A stretch of 64,000 nt of DNA from Candidatus Electrothrix communis (GCA_030644725.1 CP130629.1:2519501-2583500); one strand, 5' to 3'. Shown: positions 8,632 through 19,015, counted from the stretch's first letter. Program-made: numbers and translations. The notes: a model not told the origin generated them from the sequence alone.

Positions 8632-9932
8632 CGCCTGCCTTTGACCTTACCGGCTTTCATAAATCCCTCATAATTACGCATAACCAGATGGGATTCAATT
8701 TTAGAAATAGTATCAATGGCCACACCGACAACAATCAAGAGCGCTGTGCCCCCGAAATAAAAGGGCACATTAAAATTACTGACCAAAATAGTCGGCAGTA
8801 CACAGACGAGTGCTAAGTAAATTGCGCCTACAACAGTTATTCGAGTGAGAACTTTGTCAATAAACTCTGCTGATTTTTTGCCGGGTCTGATACCAGGAAC
8901 AAAACCACCATTCTTCTTCAAGTTCTCAGCTACCTCATCAGGATTAAAAGTCACTGCTGTATAGAAAAAACAGAAGAAGACAATCATGACGACATAGAGC
9001 ATATAATAAAAGACGGTACCTGGAGAAAGGGATGCTGACGCCTTCTGTACCCAATCTATCTGAATAAACGTCCCGATAGTAGCGGGAAACATCATGATAG
9101 AGGATGCAAAGATAGGTGGAATAACTCCTGCGATATTAATTTTCAGGGGCAAATGAGATGCCTGACCACCGTACACCTTTCTTCCCACAACTCGCTTTGC
9201 ATACTGAATAGGAATTCGTCGCTGGGCTGTCTCGAAATAGACAATCACGGCAATGACTCCGAACATCATAGCAAGCATTACTGGAATAATAATAATAGGT
9301 ATGTCGCCGGAACTCACCATCTGCACTGATTTAGCAACAGCTGCGGGCATCCTTGCTATAATACCTGCATAGATAATGAGAGAAATACCGTTCCCTATTC
9401 CGCGCTCAGTCATCTGCTCACCAAGCCACATAATAAAAGAAGTACCAGCTGTCAACGTGAGGACAGTCATCAGTTTAAACTGAAGACCAGCTACCAGAAC
9501 AATCGGTACGCCTGAAGGACCAGTCATTGCCTCCAAACCGGAGGCAATAAAAAAACCCTGAATCAGAGCCAGTCCAACTGTGCCGTAGCGTGTATACTGG
9601 GTGATCTTGCGACGACCAGCCTCGCCCTCTTTGTTCAGCTGTTCCAACTGCGGTATAACAACAGTCAGGAGCTGGATAATAATCGAGGCTGAAATATAGG
9701 GCATAATGCCCAAAGCAAAAATGGAAAAATTTTCCAGGGCACCACCGGAGAACATGTTGAACATGCCGAACAGAGTACCTGAATATTGCTCAAAAAAAGC
9801 CGCAAGAGCATCTCCATTGATACCTGGTGTCGGTATCTGAACGCCCATACGATATACCAAGAGCATTAAAAGAGTAAAAATGACTCTTTTACGTAGCTCC
9901 GGTATATTTGCTGCACTGGCAAGACCGCTCAT
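8628..9932 (-). CDS. secY: Preprotein translocase subunit SecY
   Basis: A 434-residue channel of the Sec translocon with ten predicted TM helices. Marks are the N-terminal R-V-I-F-T-L-L-M-L-L-V-Y-R-M-G, the plug region after P-G-I-N-G, and the cytosolic loop R-R-I-P-I-Q-Y-A-K-R that binds SecA or the ribosome. It is encoded in the spc operon between rplO and map, as usual. Its partner secE lies at 35276-35533. Confidence 0.98.
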   Translation of the reverse strand: MSGLASAANIPELRKRVIFTLLMLLVYRMGVQIPTPGINGDALAAFFEQYSGTLFGMFNMFSGGALENFSIFALGIMPYISASIIIQLLTVVIPQLEQLNKEGEAGRRKITQYTRYGTVGLALIQGFFIASGLEAMTGPSGVPIVLVAGLQFKLMTVLTLTAGTSFIMWLGEQMTERGIGNGISLIIYAGIIARMPAAVAKSVQMVSSGDIPIIIIPVMLAMMFGVIAVIVYFETAQRRIPIQYAKRVVGRKVYGGQASHLPLKINIAGVIPPIFASSIMMFPATIGTFIQIDWVQKASASLSPGTVFYYMLYVVMIVFFCFFYTAVTFNPDEVAENLKKNGGFVPGIRPGKKSAEFIDKVLTRITVVGAIYLALVCVLPTILVSNFNVPFYFGGTALLIVVGVAIDTISKIESHLVMRNYEGFMKAGKVKGRR

Positions 9933-9935
9933 ATC

Positions 9936-10376
9936 TTATTCCTTTACTGTGCCGCCCGCCGCAATGATCTTTTCTTGGGCTCCCCGGCTGACTTTATCAA
10001 CTTCGACCTGAACTTTTTTTGAAATCTCACCGTTGGCGAGAATCTTAATCATGGTATCACGTTCCGTGACAAGACCTGCATCAAGCAAGGCCTGTCTGTC
10101 AACAGTGGTACCATCTTCAAATGCATCAAGATCAGATAAAGAAATAATCTTATAGGTGGTTTTAAAAATATTGGTAAAGCCACGTTTCGGCAAACGCCTA
10201 TGAAGGGGCATCTGGCCACCCTCAAAACCTGGTTTTGATGTATATCCAGATCGAGAACGAGCACCCTTATGACCACGACCAGCAGTTTTACCGAGACCAC
10301 TTCCGGGTCCACGGCCAACTCTTTTCTTTGCTTTTCGGGCACCCTTATTCGGAGAAAGATTATTCAGGGTCAGCAT
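9936..10376 (-). CDS. rplO: 50S ribosomal protein L15
   Basis: A 146-residue late-assembly protein of the large subunit. The glycine- and arginine-rich N-terminal extension (K-R-V-G-R-G-P-G-S-G-L-G-K-T-A-G-R-G) and E-G-G-Q-M-P-L-H-R-R-L-P-K-R-G-F are diagnostic. Three nucleotides separate it from rpmD and from secY, so the three genes are tightly coupled. Confidence 0.98.
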   Translation of the reverse strand: MLTLNNLSPNKGARKAKKRVGRGPGSGLGKTAGRGHKGARSRSGYTSKPGFEGGQMPLHRRLPKRGFTNIFKTTYKIISLSDLDAFEDGTTVDRQALLDAGLVTERDTMIKILANGEISKKVQVEVDKVSRGAQEKIIAAGGTVKE

Positions 10377-10379
10377 TTT

Positions 10380-10559
10380 CTACTCCTCAACCTTTATCAG
10401 GTGTTGAACTTTACGAATCATTCCCCTGATTTCAGGAGTGTCTTTCCTGGTGATAGTCTTATGCATTTTTGTCAGACCCAAGCCGACCAAAGTTGCGCGG
10501 ATCTTTTTGGTGCTCCCAATACCGCTCTTCACTTGGGTTATTGTCACTGTATCACTCAT
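10380..10559 (-). CDS. rpmD: 50S ribosomal protein L30
   Basis: Read directly from the sequence: 59 residues starting [15 protein letters not shown] and containing [10 protein letters not shown] and T-P-E-I-R-G-M-I, the ferredoxin-like L30 core. It lies between rpsE and rplO, the normal site. A bacterial short-form L30. Confidence 0.96.
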   Translation of the reverse strand: MSDTVTITQVKSGIGSTKKIRATLVGLGLTKMHKTITRKDTPEIRGMIRKVQHLIKVEE

Positions 10560-10640
10560 AATTCAACCAACGTTTGTCTAAACTCTCTTTTGAGTCATTA
10601 GTTGATGTAAGACAACGTACACATCAACATACCATCATCT

Positions 10641-11153
10641 TTAGCTGACAACCTCGTCAACGGCCAGACCACGTAATGCGGCAACCTCATCAGCAGAGCG
10701 TAATCTTCTCAAACCGTTCAGCGTTGCCTTCACCAGATTGTGAGGATTATTCGAGCCCAAACATTTTGTCAAGATATTCTGCACTCCGGCAGCCTCAAGA
10801 ACGGCACGCACAGCACCACCTGCAATAACTCCGGTACCATCAGAAGCCGGTTTGAGCATAACTTTACCGGATTTGAATTTACCGTCAATGTGATGCGGAA
10901 TGGACACATCTGTCAATGCTACTCTCTGCATATCCTTACGTGCCTTCTCTACACCTTTACGAATAGCCTCAGGAACCTGATTTGCCTTGCCAAGCCCGTA
11001 ACCGACCTTACCCAGTCCGTCACCGACGACAACTATAGCACTGAAGCTGAACCGACGTCCACCTTTTACTACTTTAGCAACGCGGTTAATATAGACTATC
11101 TTCTCAATGAGTTCGTCCTGATTGCCTTCTTTGGCACGCTTATAATCAGCCAA
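10641..11153 (-). CDS. rpsE: 30S ribosomal protein S5
   Basis: A 170-residue protein of the mRNA entry tunnel that influences accuracy. The double-stranded RNA-binding domain shows [18 protein letters not shown], with [10 protein letters not shown] after it. The C-terminal domain has the [10 protein letters not shown] block. An 81-nt gap separates it from rpmD. Confidence 0.98.
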   Translation of the reverse strand: MADYKRAKEGNQDELIEKIVYINRVAKVVKGGRRFSFSAIVVVGDGLGKVGYGLGKANQVPEAIRKGVEKARKDMQRVALTDVSIPHHIDGKFKSGKVMLKPASDGTGVIAGGAVRAVLEAAGVQNILTKCLGSNNPHNLVKATLNGLRRLRSADEVAALRGLAVDEVVS

Positions 11154-11222
11154 GTAGCACCCCCAATGGAATTTCCATTACCTGAAATATTTAAAACAAT
11201 ATATGTAAATACGCGCGGTAGG

Positions 11223-11588
11223 TTAAAGTACCAAGCCGCCCTTGCGTGCCCCTTCTGAGAGGGCCTTCACTCGACCGTGATATAAATTACCACCACGATC
11301 AAAAACAACCTTATTAATCCCAGCTTCAATAGCCCGCTGTGCAACAATCTCTCCGACTTTGGCCGCTTTTTCTTTCTTGCCCTTTATGTCGGATCCATCA
11401 AAGGATTTATCATCCGATGACATTGATACCAAAGTTTTCTGCGTGGTATCATCAATTATCTGCACATAAATATGTCGATTACTGCGAAAAACACGCATTC
11501 TCGGGTGCTCAGGAGTACCGCTGATCTTCTTACGAATTCTTCGGATACGTTTTGAGCGAGCTGATAACTTATCACTTTGCTTTGCCAT
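11223..11588 (-). CDS. rplR: 50S ribosomal protein L18
   Basis: A 121-residue 5S rRNA-binding protein of the central protuberance, with L5 as its partner. Family marks are R-K-K-I-S-G-T-P-E-H-P-R-M-R-V-F-R-S-N-R-H-I-Y and F-D-R-G-G-N-L-Y-H-G-R-V-K-A-L. It lies between rplF and rpsE in canonical order. Confidence 0.98.
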   Translation of the reverse strand: MAKQSDKLSARSKRIRRIRKKISGTPEHPRMRVFRSNRHIYVQIIDDTTQKTLVSMSSDDKSFDGSDIKGKKEKAAKVGEIVAQRAIEAGINKVVFDRGGNLYHGRVKALSEGARKGGLVL

Positions 11589-11613
11589 GATGGTTATTTC
11601 ACCTGATCCTTAA

Positions 11614-12153
11614 CTATTTTGCTCCGGCTTTGCCGACCTTGCGTACGATATGCTCATCTATATAACGTATACCTTTGCCTTTGTAGGGCTCAGGCTTCCG
11701 TATATCTCTGATCCTGGCGGCTGTTTGGCCAACCAACTCTTTATCAATACCGGCAACGGTAATCTGATTATTTTTATCAACGTCAGCTGAGATGCCCTCC
11801 GGAAGCGAAAAATCCACCGGATTAGAATAGCCGACGCTCAAGGTAAGGGTTTTACCAGCTACATTAGCTCGGTAACCCACACCTTCAACAGCCAATTTTT
11901 TCTCAAAGCCTTCATTAACTCCCAAAACCATATTCTTTATCAGGGTACGTGTCATACCCCAAAACGAACGAATACGCTTACTGTTTCCTTTGGGCTTGAA
12001 GAAAATCTGGCCTTCTTTCTGCTCTATCTCAATTTCCGGTCGACAATCTCGCTCAAGAGCACCCTTTGCGCCTGAAACCTTCACGCGAGTTCCCTCAATT
12101 TCAACCTTAACTCCACTGGGGAGTGTGATTGGCTCTTTTCCAATTCGTGACAT
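11614..12153 (-). CDS. rplF: 50S ribosomal protein L6
   Basis: A 179-residue protein with two L6 domains near the factor-binding site. It starts M-S-R-I-G-K-E-P-I and ends with the signature P-E-P-Y-K-G-K-G-I-R-Y, which contacts the sarcin-ricin loop. Order rpsH-rplF-rplR is canonical. Confidence 0.98.
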   Translation of the reverse strand: MSRIGKEPITLPSGVKVEIEGTRVKVSGAKGALERDCRPEIEIEQKEGQIFFKPKGNSKRIRSFWGMTRTLIKNMVLGVNEGFEKKLAVEGVGYRANVAGKTLTLSVGYSNPVDFSLPEGISADVDKNNQITVAGIDKELVGQTAARIRDIRKPEPYKGKGIRYIDEHIVRKVGKAGAK

Positions 12154-12179
12154 TAGTTGTTCCTCCTGAACAAGAGCAG

Positions 12180-12578
12180 TTACCAGACTTCACAGAGAAG
12201 TTCACCACCCACGTTCAGCTTCCTGGCTTCACGATCTGAGATCACTCCTTGGGATGTCGACAAAATACCAACGCCTAACCCCGTCAAAACAGTGGGGATT
12301 GCATCGCTCTTTTTATATTGACGAAGGCCCGGCTTGGAAACCCTGCGAATACCGGTTATTACCTTTTCATTATTCGGACCATATTTAAGATCTATCGTCA
12401 AGGTACCCTGTGGTCCCTGCTCATCAACATGATAATCAGAAATATATCCTTCTTTTTTCAGGACATCAGCTACTCTGACCTTCAGCTTGGACAAGGGGAT
12501 ATCAACCGATGTAAAGTTGGCTTGAATTCCGTTTCTTATACGAGTCAGAAAATCCGCCAACGGATCACTCATAGACAT
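12180..12578 (-). CDS. rpsH: 30S ribosomal protein S8
   Basis: A 132-residue primary 16S rRNA binder and, in other bacteria, translational repressor of the spc operon. It starts M-S-M-S-D-P-L-A-D-F-L-T-R-I-R-N and closes with the signature G-I-L-S-T-S-Q-G-V-I-S-D and a G-E-L-L-C-E-V-W end. Confidence 0.98.
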   Translation of the reverse strand: MSMSDPLADFLTRIRNGIQANFTSVDIPLSKLKVRVADVLKKEGYISDYHVDEQGPQGTLTIDLKYGPNNEKVITGIRRVSKPGLRQYKKSDAIPTVLTGLGVGILSTSQGVISDREARKLNVGGELLCEVW

Positions 12579-12627
12579 CTACAACACCTCTATTAAATAG
12601 TCGATTGTGAGACTTTAATTGACCGGA

Positions 12628-12813
12628 TTACCAACTTGACTTTGTAACACCGGTAATCTTTCCTTCAGACGCAAGTTTACGAAAACATAACCTGCAACAC
12701 CCGAATTTTCTCAGGTAAGCCCGTGGGCGCCCGCACATTGGACATCGATTATATGAGCGCACCTTAAATTTCGGTTTACGGCCCGCTTTGGCAATCAGTG
12801 ATTTTTTTGCCAT
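12628..12813 (-). CDS. rpsN: 30S ribosomal protein S14, zinc-binding type
   Basis: A 61-residue, short (C+) S14 with a four-cysteine zinc site, C-P-M-C and C-C-R-L-C around residues 24-43. It assembles late in the small-subunit head. The short zinc form, rather than the 101-residue zinc-free form, means the ribosome here depends on zinc at this position, in line with the zinc-type L33, L36 and S4 in this window. Confidence 0.97.
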   Translation of the reverse strand: MAKKSLIAKAGRKPKFKVRSYNRCPMCGRPRAYLRKFGCCRLCFRKLASEGKITGVTKSSW

Positions 12814-12839
12814 TGAATGCTCCCTGCTGTGTATAACCC

Positions 12840-13400
12840 TTATTGGTCAGTGCTGTTTTTATTTTCTTTAAACGGCATACCAAGCGTCTTCAGCAAGGCA
12901 TGTCCCTCTTCATCAGTCTTGGCATTGGTAACAAAAGAAATGTTCAAGCCTCTGATTTTGTCAATCTTATCGTAATCAACCTCAGGAAAAATAATGTGCT
13001 CTTTAATTCCCATGGAATAATTACCATTGCCGTCAAAACCCTTGGGAGATATTCCACGGAAATCTCGTACCCGGGGGAGAGCAATATTTATAAGCTTAGA
13101 CAGAAAATCATACATTTTTTCACGCCGCAGGGTTACACGAGCTCCGATCGGCATCCCTTCACGCAATTTGAAGGTAGCGATAGATTTCCTGGCTTTCGTG
13201 ACAACCGCCTTCTGCCCGGCGATCAATGTCAACTCATTGGCAGCTTTTTCAACTATTTTAGGATTCTGTACAGCTTCACCCAATCCCATATTAAGAACTA
13301 TCTTCTCAATCTTGGGTATTTCTAATGTATTCGAATAGCTGAACTTTTCTTTGAGCTGTGGTTTACACTCACTCTCGTACCGTTCTTTCATTGTCCCCAT
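12840..13400 (-). CDS. rplE: 50S ribosomal protein L5
   Basis: A 186-residue central-protuberance protein that binds 5S rRNA and touches P-site tRNA. Diagnostic parts are [11 protein letters not shown], the [17 protein letters not shown] block and the [10 protein letters not shown] segment. The first ATG (M-G-T-M-K-E-R) has GGAG nine nt before it; an internal Met at codon 4 is possible. The C-terminus carries a short charged extension. Confidence 0.97.
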   Translation of the reverse strand: MGTMKERYESECKPQLKEKFSYSNTLEIPKIEKIVLNMGLGEAVQNPKIVEKAANELTLIAGQKAVVTKARKSIATFKLREGMPIGARVTLRREKMYDFLSKLINIALPRVRDFRGISPKGFDGNGNYSMGIKEHIIFPEVDYDKIDKIRGLNISFVTNAKTDEEGHALLKTLGMPFKENKNSTDQ

Positions 13401-13436
13401 ATCATTTTCTCCGTTTCGTAACCAGCAGCAGATTAC

Positions 13437-13775
13437 TTACTTCTTGGATTTTTCCAGGGTAGCACCACAGCTTTTACACATCCGCACCTTAACTCCGTCC
13501 TCAAGTATCTTTTTACCAATTCGCACTGTTTTTGCGCATTCAGGGCAGACAAGTTTAAGATTTGAAATATGAATTGAAGCTTCACGCTCAATGATCTCGC
13601 CGGGTTGCTGAGCATCAACGGGCTTTTGATGCTTCTTGATCATATTGATGCGCTCAACAAACGCTCGATTAGCTGCTCTATCTAGTCTCAGTATCTTGCC
13701 AACCCGCCCTTTATCTTTACCGGTAATTACCTCTACCTGGTCATTTATCAGTAAACTTGTCAGTCCCTGCCGCAT
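13437..13775 (-). CDS. rplX: 50S ribosomal protein L24
   Basis: An assembly-initiator protein near the tunnel exit with a KOW motif ([11 protein letters not shown], residues about 20-30). The C-terminal part holds two Cys pairs, C-P-E-C and C-K-S-C, making a zinc ribbon as in many L24 proteins. I prefer the internal ATG at 13775, preceded by GAGGTAGGAAG; the frame extends nine codons further to 13802 with a weaker ribosome site. Confidence 0.95.
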   Translation of the reverse strand: MRQGLTSLLINDQVEVITGKDKGRVGKILRLDRAANRAFVERINMIKKHQKPVDAQQPGEIIEREASIHISNLKLVCPECAKTVRIGKKILEDGVKVRMCKSCGATLEKSKK

Positions 13776-13817
13776 CTTCCTACCTCGTGTCGTAACCTGC
13801 ATCAGTAAGCGTGTTCT

Positions 13818-14186
13818 CTACAGTACTTCCGGTGCAAGAGATATAATCTTCATAAATCCAAGTGAACGCAATTCACGGGCAACCGGTCCGAAAATACGTG
13901 TTCCTATCGGTTCACCGTTTCCTGAAAGCAAAACTGCCGCATTATCATCAAAACGAACAGTGGTATCTTCAGGTCGACTGATCGCCTTGGATGTCCGCAC
14001 AACGACTGCGTCAAGCACATCACCTTTCTTGACCTTGGCATGCGGTATGGCTTCCTTTACTGTTACTACTATGACATCGCCGATACTCGCATAGCGACGC
14101 TTACTCCCTCCAAGCACTCTAATACAGAGAACCTTCTTGGCTCCGGAGTTGTCTGCGACATTCAGCAGTGTTTCTGTCTGAATCAT
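13818..14186 (-). CDS. rplN: 50S ribosomal protein L14
   Basis: A 122-residue protein at the subunit interface. It starts [16 protein letters not shown], carries the C-I-R-V-L-G-G-S stretch and ends with the [12 protein letters not shown] signature. Nearly invariant in the family. Confidence 0.98.
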   Translation of the reverse strand: MIQTETLLNVADNSGAKKVLCIRVLGGSKRRYASIGDVIVVTVKEAIPHAKVKKGDVLDAVVVRTSKAISRPEDTTVRFDDNAAVLLSGNGEPIGTRIFGPVARELRSLGFMKIISLAPEVL

Positions 14187-14230
14187 GGTATCACCTGATT
14201 AAATCGTTCCTGTCAAAGTGGGTCTGCCAA

Positions 14231-14491
14231 TCAGACAGCACGTTGGATTATCGTTTTAACAAACCAACGTTTATTCTTTGAAAGCGGACGACATTCTTCT
14301 ATAAGTACAGTATCTCCAACTTGACATTCATTAACTGCATCATGAGCCATATATTTCACATGACGGCGAATATATTTCCCATACAGTTTATGACGGACCT
14401 TTCGCTCTACAAGAACGACGACCGTTTTATCCATGCTGTTACTTTTTACATAACCTAACTGTGTCTTTTTAGGCCTGTGCTCTTCAGTCAT
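14231..14491 (-). CDS. rpsQ: 30S ribosomal protein S17
   Basis: An OB-fold primary binder of 16S rRNA. With the ATG at 14491 it has 86 residues; the frame opens four codons earlier with TTG (14503), which lacks a better ribosome site. Marks are [12 protein letters not shown] and [18 protein letters not shown]. It lies between rpmC and rplN. Confidence 0.96.
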   Translation of the reverse strand: MTEEHRPKKTQLGYVKSNSMDKTVVVLVERKVRHKLYGKYIRRHVKYMAHDAVNECQVGDTVLIEECRPLSKNKRWFVKTIIQRAV

Positions 14492-14528
14492 CTTATGATC
14501 CAATGCTGTATTTATTCTGACAGGCTGT

Positions 14529-14720
14529 TCATGCCTGTGCCTGCTCAGTCAAGACGGTATGTACCCTAGCTATATCCTTACGAATCTGGCGTAAACGGGC
14601 TGGATTTTCCAACGATCTGATCTTATGCTGGAACCGAAGTTTGAAGAGATCCTCACGAAGATCGAGCTCTTTTTTTCTCAGTTCCTCGTCACTCATCTGA
14701 CGCAACTCACTCGCCTTCAT
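14529..14720 (-). CDS. rpmC: 50S ribosomal protein L29
   Basis: A 63-residue two-helix protein at the tunnel exit, a docking point for trigger factor and SRP. It shows M-K-A-S-E-L-R-Q-M, the L-F-K-L-R-F-Q-H core and [11 protein letters not shown] near the end. Its ATG overlaps the rplP stop (ATGA), so the two are translationally coupled. Confidence 0.97.
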   Translation of the reverse strand: MKASELRQMSDEELRKKELDLREDLFKLRFQHKIRSLENPARLRQIRKDIARVHTVLTEQAQA

Positions 14721-15133
14721 ATGCTGTCTCTCCTTGTGATAACCTTCGTCGGAAACGGCAACTTATATGCAGCCAGTCTGAGGGCTTCTTTTGCAATTTC
14801 CTCAGGTACGCCTTTCAGCTCATAAAGAATTTTTCCAGGACGAATTACACATACCCAGGAGTCTGGAGAACCTTTACCTTTACCCATACGGGTTTCAGCC
14901 GGTTTCTTGGTAATGGATTTTGCCGGAAAAACTCGAATCCACATCTTGCCGCCACGTTTAACCTTTCTGTTAATCGCAATACGTGCGGCCTCTATCTGCT
15001 GAGCAGTCATGCGACCACAACCTACAGCCTTCAAAGCATAATCGCCAAATGCTATCTGAGATCCGCGCTGAGCCTCTCCCCGCATTCTCCCCTTATGCTG
15101 TTTTCTATGTTTTACCTTGCGTGGACTTAACAT
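14717..15133 (-). CDS. rplP: 50S ribosomal protein L16
   Basis: A 138-residue protein needed for A-site tRNA placement and late subunit assembly. The start [11 protein letters not shown] and the [16 protein letters not shown] block are invariant. It overlaps rpmC by 4 nt. Confidence 0.98.
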   Translation of the reverse strand: MLSPRKVKHRKQHKGRMRGEAQRGSQIAFGDYALKAVGCGRMTAQQIEAARIAINRKVKRGGKMWIRVFPAKSITKKPAETRMGKGKGSPDSWVCVIRPGKILYELKGVPEEIAKEALRLAAYKLPFPTKVITRRDSI

Positions 15134-15171
15134 TTTTATAACACCTGTTAGATATTATCTCCGAACTCTGA

Positions 15172-15819
15172 CTAGTCCTGAGATATTTCACTATCTGCTA
15201 ATACTTCGCCTTTAAAGATCCACACTTTTACACCGATTATTCCATACGTTGTACTGGCTTCGGCAGTACCGTAATCAATATCCGCACGAAGTGTGTGCAA
15301 AGGAACACGTCCTTCCTTAAACCACTCTGTTCTGGACATTTCAGCTCCGCCAAGACGGCCAGCGCAAGAAATCTTAATTCCTTTAACTCCAAAGCGAAGG
15401 GCTGAGCTGATAGCTTTTTTCATTGCCCTTCTAAAGGCAATTCGGCGTTCCAGCTGGGTAGCAATACTTTCTGCAACAAGCTGAGCGTCAGCTTCAGGAC
15501 GTCGTACTTCCTGAATATCTATCATGCACTCTCGACCGAACTTCTGCTCAAGATCGCGCTTCAGATTTTCAATCTCAGCCCCTTTCTTGCCGATGACTAT
15601 ACCCGGACGTGCCGTATGCAGCTTAACCCGTACCTTATCACCGGTGCGCTCAATAACAATGCGCGCAATTCCGGCATGATACAATTTTTTCTTCAAATAC
15701 TTACGTATCTGCTGATCCTGATACAGGTTGGCGGCATAATCTTTATCAGCGTACCAGATCGAATCCCATGTTCTGGTAATATTGAGCCGCAGACCTATGG
15801 GATTGACTTTCTGTCCCAA
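15172..15819 (-). CDS. rpsC: 30S ribosomal protein S3
   Basis: A 215-residue mRNA-entry-tunnel protein with helicase role. The KH domain is around residues 60-90 ([10 protein letters not shown]), and the C-terminal domain has [18 protein letters not shown]. It starts [11 protein letters not shown], which is canonical. Confidence 0.98.
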   Translation of the reverse strand: MGQKVNPIGLRLNITRTWDSIWYADKDYAANLYQDQQIRKYLKKKLYHAGIARIVIERTGDKVRVKLHTARPGIVIGKKGAEIENLKRDLEQKFGRECMIDIQEVRRPEADAQLVAESIATQLERRIAFRRAMKKAISSALRFGVKGIKISCAGRLGGAEMSRTEWFKEGRVPLHTLRADIDYGTAEASTTYGIIGVKVWIFKGEVLADSEISQD

Positions 15820-15875
15820 GGTATCCCTCCGTTTCCCTATACAGTTAATCTCAAAGACTCAAGAGCGACCTAAAA

Positions 15876-16208
15876 TTAGGCCTCATCAACAACCACCGTA
15901 ATGTGGCTGGTCCGTTTCAATATTCTGGTGGCCCTTCCCATAGCACGGGGTCGAAACCTTTTAAGCATCGGTCCCCCATTGATTTGAATCTCTTTCACAT
16001 ACAGAGTATCAACATCAATGGTTTCTGTTTGTTCGGCATTCGCAACTGCGGACTCCAAAACCTTGCGTAAGATTTTTGCTGCCTTTTTAGGCATAAATCT
16101 CAGGGTAGTGAGCGCAGTATCTACATCTTTGCCCCGCACAACATCAGCAACAAGCCTCGCCTTCTGCGGAGATATTCGTATATATTTAGCGACGGCTCTC
16201 GTTTCCAT
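15876..16208 (-). CDS. rplV: 50S ribosomal protein L22
   Basis: A 110-residue protein whose loop lines the exit tunnel near the macrolide site. I set the start at ATG 16208 ([14 protein letters not shown]), preceded by AGGAG; the frame stays open far upstream into rpsS, which is not coding. Family marks are [15 protein letters not shown] and the R-P-R-A-M-G-R-A loop. Confidence 0.97.
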   Translation of the reverse strand: METRAVAKYIRISPQKARLVADVVRGKDVDTALTTLRFMPKKAAKILRKVLESAVANAEQTETIDVDTLYVKEIQINGGPMLKRFRPRAMGRATRILKRTSHITVVVDEA

Positions 16209-16257
16209 CGTCGTACTCCTGATCGTAATCTTGTTTGGAGCTGATAAGTACAGGCTG

Positions 16258-16536
16258 CTACTTGCGCTTGCCTTTCCTATCCGCTGCATGACCGTAATAG
16301 GTTCTGGTAGGGGAAAATTCGCCCAGCTTATGGCCGACCATATTCTCCGAAATATACACCGGAATAAACTTTCTTCCGTTATGTACAGCAAAGGTGAGTC
16401 CCACCATATCTGGAATGATGTCAGAGCGCCTGGACCATGTTTTAATGACCTTACGAGACCCGGACTCTTGTGCATTCTCCACCTTTTTCATCAGGTGGCC
16501 ATCAATAAAAGGACCTTTCTTAATTGAACGTGACAT
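16258..16536 (-). CDS. rpsS: 30S ribosomal protein S19
   Basis: A 92-residue head protein bound to S13. It starts [15 protein letters not shown] and carries [17 protein letters not shown], both diagnostic. The position between rplB and rplV is canonical. Confidence 0.98.
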   Translation of the reverse strand: MSRSIKKGPFIDGHLMKKVENAQESGSRKVIKTWSRRSDIIPDMVGLTFAVHNGRKFIPVYISENMVGHKLGEFSPTRTYYGHAADRKGKRK

Positions 16537-16553
16537 TGTGAAATTCTCCTGAT

Positions 16554-17375
16554 TTACTTGCGTTTGGTCACGATATCTCGATCAGAACCTTTACGCTTAC
16601 GAGTCTTAAAACCCTTGGTCGGCATACCCCACGGGGTACATGGATGTCGTCCACCGGAACTCTTTCCTTCACCGCCGCCCATAGGATGATCAATCGGGTT
16701 CATTGCCACGCCACGAACTGAAGGCCGCCGTCCTTTCCATCGGGAACGTCCGGCTTTACCAAGTTTTTGACTTCCGTGTTCTGAGTTTCCCACAGAACCT
16801 ATGCAGGCTCGGCATTGCTTGTTAAATTTTCGTACTTCACCTGAAGGCAATTTAACGAGGACATACTCACCTTCTTTTGCCATGAGCTGAGCTGAAGCAC
16901 CGGCGGAACGCACCATCTGAGCCCCTTTGCCGATTTTCATCTCGACATTATGGATAATGGTACCCAACGGGATACTGCTCATCGGCATGCAGTTACCAGG
17001 TTTGATATCTGCATCACTGCCAGCCATTAAAAAATCTCCGGCCTGAATTCCGGCTGGGGCCAATATATACGACTTTTCACCGTCCGTATAGGTTAAAAGT
17101 GCAATATTTGCAGATCTATTTGGATCATACTCAATTGCAGTAACCTTAGCAGGTATATCGGTCTTATTTCTCTTCCAATCAATGATACGGTACCGTCGCT
17201 TATGACCGCCACCTCTATGTCTTGAGGTGATCCGGCCATAATTATTTCTACCGCCTGTTTTTTTCAAAGGCGCAAGAAGGCTTTTTTCCGGACCTTTATC
17301 AGAGAGATCGGACTGGAGAATCGATACGTGATGCCTTTTGCCCGGTGATGTCGGTTTATGGGTCTTGATTGCCAT
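16554..17375 (-). CDS. rplB: 50S ribosomal protein L2
   Basis: A 273-residue protein required for subunit joining and peptidyl transfer. Marks are [16 protein letters not shown] and the C-terminal [16 protein letters not shown] with the conserved histidine. Normal length and order. Confidence 0.98.
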   Translation of the reverse strand: MAIKTHKPTSPGKRHHVSILQSDLSDKGPEKSLLAPLKKTGGRNNYGRITSRHRGGGHKRRYRIIDWKRNKTDIPAKVTAIEYDPNRSANIALLTYTDGEKSYILAPAGIQAGDFLMAGSDADIKPGNCMPMSSIPLGTIIHNVEMKIGKGAQMVRSAGASAQLMAKEGEYVLVKLPSGEVRKFNKQCRACIGSVGNSEHGSQKLGKAGRSRWKGRRPSVRGVAMNPIDHPMGGGEGKSSGGRHPCTPWGMPTKGFKTRKRKGSDRDIVTKRK

Positions 17376-17439
17376 TTTTCTTTCCGTTATCTAAGCTTTA
17401 CACTCTTACTCGTCCAAAATAAAAAGGAATCGCTATAGT

Positions 17440-17730
17440 CTACAGCTCGGCAAGAAAATCAATCTCGCCTTCAGACAAAGTGATATAAGCCTTTTTCCAG
17501 TCACTGGTTCGTCCGACAGATTTAAGCCCGACTCTTTTTTTCTTACCACGGACCATAGTGGTTCTCACTGCGGCAACTTTAACATCAAATAATTGCTCAA
17601 CAGCCTGACCAATCTCTATTTTGTTTGCTCTCGAATCGACCCTGAAGGCGACCGTACCGTGAGCTTCCTGAAGGCGACTAGCCTTCTCAGTCAGGCAAGG
17701 GCTTTTAACAATATTATGGAGTATTTTCAT
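17440..17730 (-). CDS. rplW: 50S ribosomal protein L23
   Basis: A 96-residue tunnel-exit protein and main contact for trigger factor and SRP. It shows I-V-K-S-P-C-L-T-E-K-A, F-R-V-D-S-R-A-N-K-I-E-I and V-N-type loop V-R-T-T-M-V-R-G-K-K-K-R. Its ATG overlaps the rplD stop codon by 4 nt. Confidence 0.97.
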   Translation of the reverse strand: MKILHNIVKSPCLTEKASRLQEAHGTVAFRVDSRANKIEIGQAVEQLFDVKVAAVRTTMVRGKKKRVGLKSVGRTSDWKKAYITLSEGEIDFLAEL

Positions 17731-18353
17731 ACCATTAGCCTCGTTTCAAGCTGTTCCAGACTTGACTGGATTACCATCAATTTCGGATATTTCAGAATAT
17801 CGTACACATTCAGTCCAGCAACAGGCAACATCTTGAAGCCCACTGCATTACGCACAGAAAGCTGAAGATTTGCTGCATTCCCATCATCAGTCACAATAAG
17901 ACAACGGTCAAAATCAAAGGTCTTCATCACATTGACAAATTCCTTTGTCTTGGGCGCATCCATTGTAAACTGATCAAGAATAACCACGTTACCTTCACTC
18001 ATACGGGCTGAAAGAGCCATCCGCAAAGCCAGCCTGCGAACCTTTTTCGGCAATGTGTAGCTATAATCTCTCGGCTTAGGTCCGAAGGTCGTACCACCAC
18101 CGCGCCATATCGGTGAAGAATTACTTCCCGCTCTGGCCCTACCTGTTCCTTTCTGTCGCCACGGCTTAGCACCACCACCGCGAACCTCGCCTCTTGTCTT
18201 TGTAGAGGCGGTTCCTTGGCGTCTATTGGCACGCTGCATACAGACTACTTCATGGAGTATCCCTGTATCGACCTCGACACCGAACAAATTATCATTTACT
18301 TCAATTTCCGCGACCTTTTCAGCCGAGGTATTAACTACATCACAAACTGACAT
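17727..18353 (-). CDS. rplD: 50S ribosomal protein L4
   Basis: A 208-residue protein with an extended tunnel-lining loop (R-G-G-G-A-K-P-W-R-Q-K-G-T-G-R-A-R, residues about 58-75). In enterobacteria it represses the S10 operon; I see no matching leader here. The N-terminus is M-S-V-C-D-V-V-N, with a normal C-terminal globular domain. Confidence 0.98.
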   Translation of the reverse strand: MSVCDVVNTSAEKVAEIEVNDNLFGVEVDTGILHEVVCMQRANRRQGTASTKTRGEVRGGGAKPWRQKGTGRARAGSNSSPIWRGGGTTFGPKPRDYSYTLPKKVRRLALRMALSARMSEGNVVILDQFTMDAPKTKEFVNVMKTFDFDRCLIVTDDGNAANLQLSVRNAVGFKMLPVAGLNVYDILKYPKLMVIQSSLEQLETRLMV

Positions 18354-18382
18354 GAGTTTCTCCTTGCAGACACCTTAAGCAC

Positions 18383-19015
18383 TTAGGCCTTGGTATAAAT
18401 GCTGACCAAACCGTTTTTAGCGCCGGGGACCGCACCCTGAACCAGGAGGATGTTCTCATCTTCGCGAACATCAACCACTGTGAGGTTCTTCACTGTTTGC
18501 TGATCCGTCCCCATGTGTCCCGGCATCTTCTTTCCCTTGACCACGCGTCCAGGATATGCACTACAACCGATTGAACCGGGCGCCCTGTGAAAACCTGAAC
18601 CATGAGAGGCCTTACCGCCTCCAAAGCCATGTCGCTTCATAACACCCTGAAATCCACGACCCTTTGTTTTGCCGGTAATATCGACTTGGTCTCCAATTTT
18701 TACAACCTCAGCCAGAGTGATATCCTGACCTATTTCATAAATCTCAGGCTCTGTTACCCGGAATTCTCGGACGTGATAATATCCGGTTCCACCGGCACGC
18801 TTAAAATGTCCGGCTTCGGGTTTGTTCAATCTGGACTCTTTTTTCTCCAAAAACCCGACTTGGATGGCGTTATAGCCCTCCTTACCTACAGTTTTTTTCT
18901 GCAATACCTTACAGGGGCCAGCTTCGATCACAGTAACAGAAATAGACCTTCCCATTTCATTATAGACTCGGGTCATTCCTACTTTCCGGCCCAGTATTCC
19001 ATTTGTATTCGGCAT
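18383..19015 (-). CDS. rplC: 50S ribosomal protein L3
   Basis: A 210-residue early-assembly protein near the peptidyl transferase centre. Marks are L-G-R-K-V-G-M-T-R-V-Y, the G-K-T-K-G-R-G-F-Q-G-V-M-K-R-H-G-F block with the conserved glutamine that is methylated in some bacteria, and G-H-M-G-T-D-Q. It follows rpsJ. Confidence 0.98.
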   Translation of the reverse strand: MPNTNGILGRKVGMTRVYNEMGRSISVTVIEAGPCKVLQKKTVGKEGYNAIQVGFLEKKESRLNKPEAGHFKRAGGTGYYHVREFRVTEPEIYEIGQDITLAEVVKIGDQVDITGKTKGRGFQGVMKRHGFGGGKASHGSGFHRAPGSIGCSAYPGRVVKGKKMPGHMGTDQQTVKNLTVVDVREDENILLVQGAVPGAKNGLVSIYTKA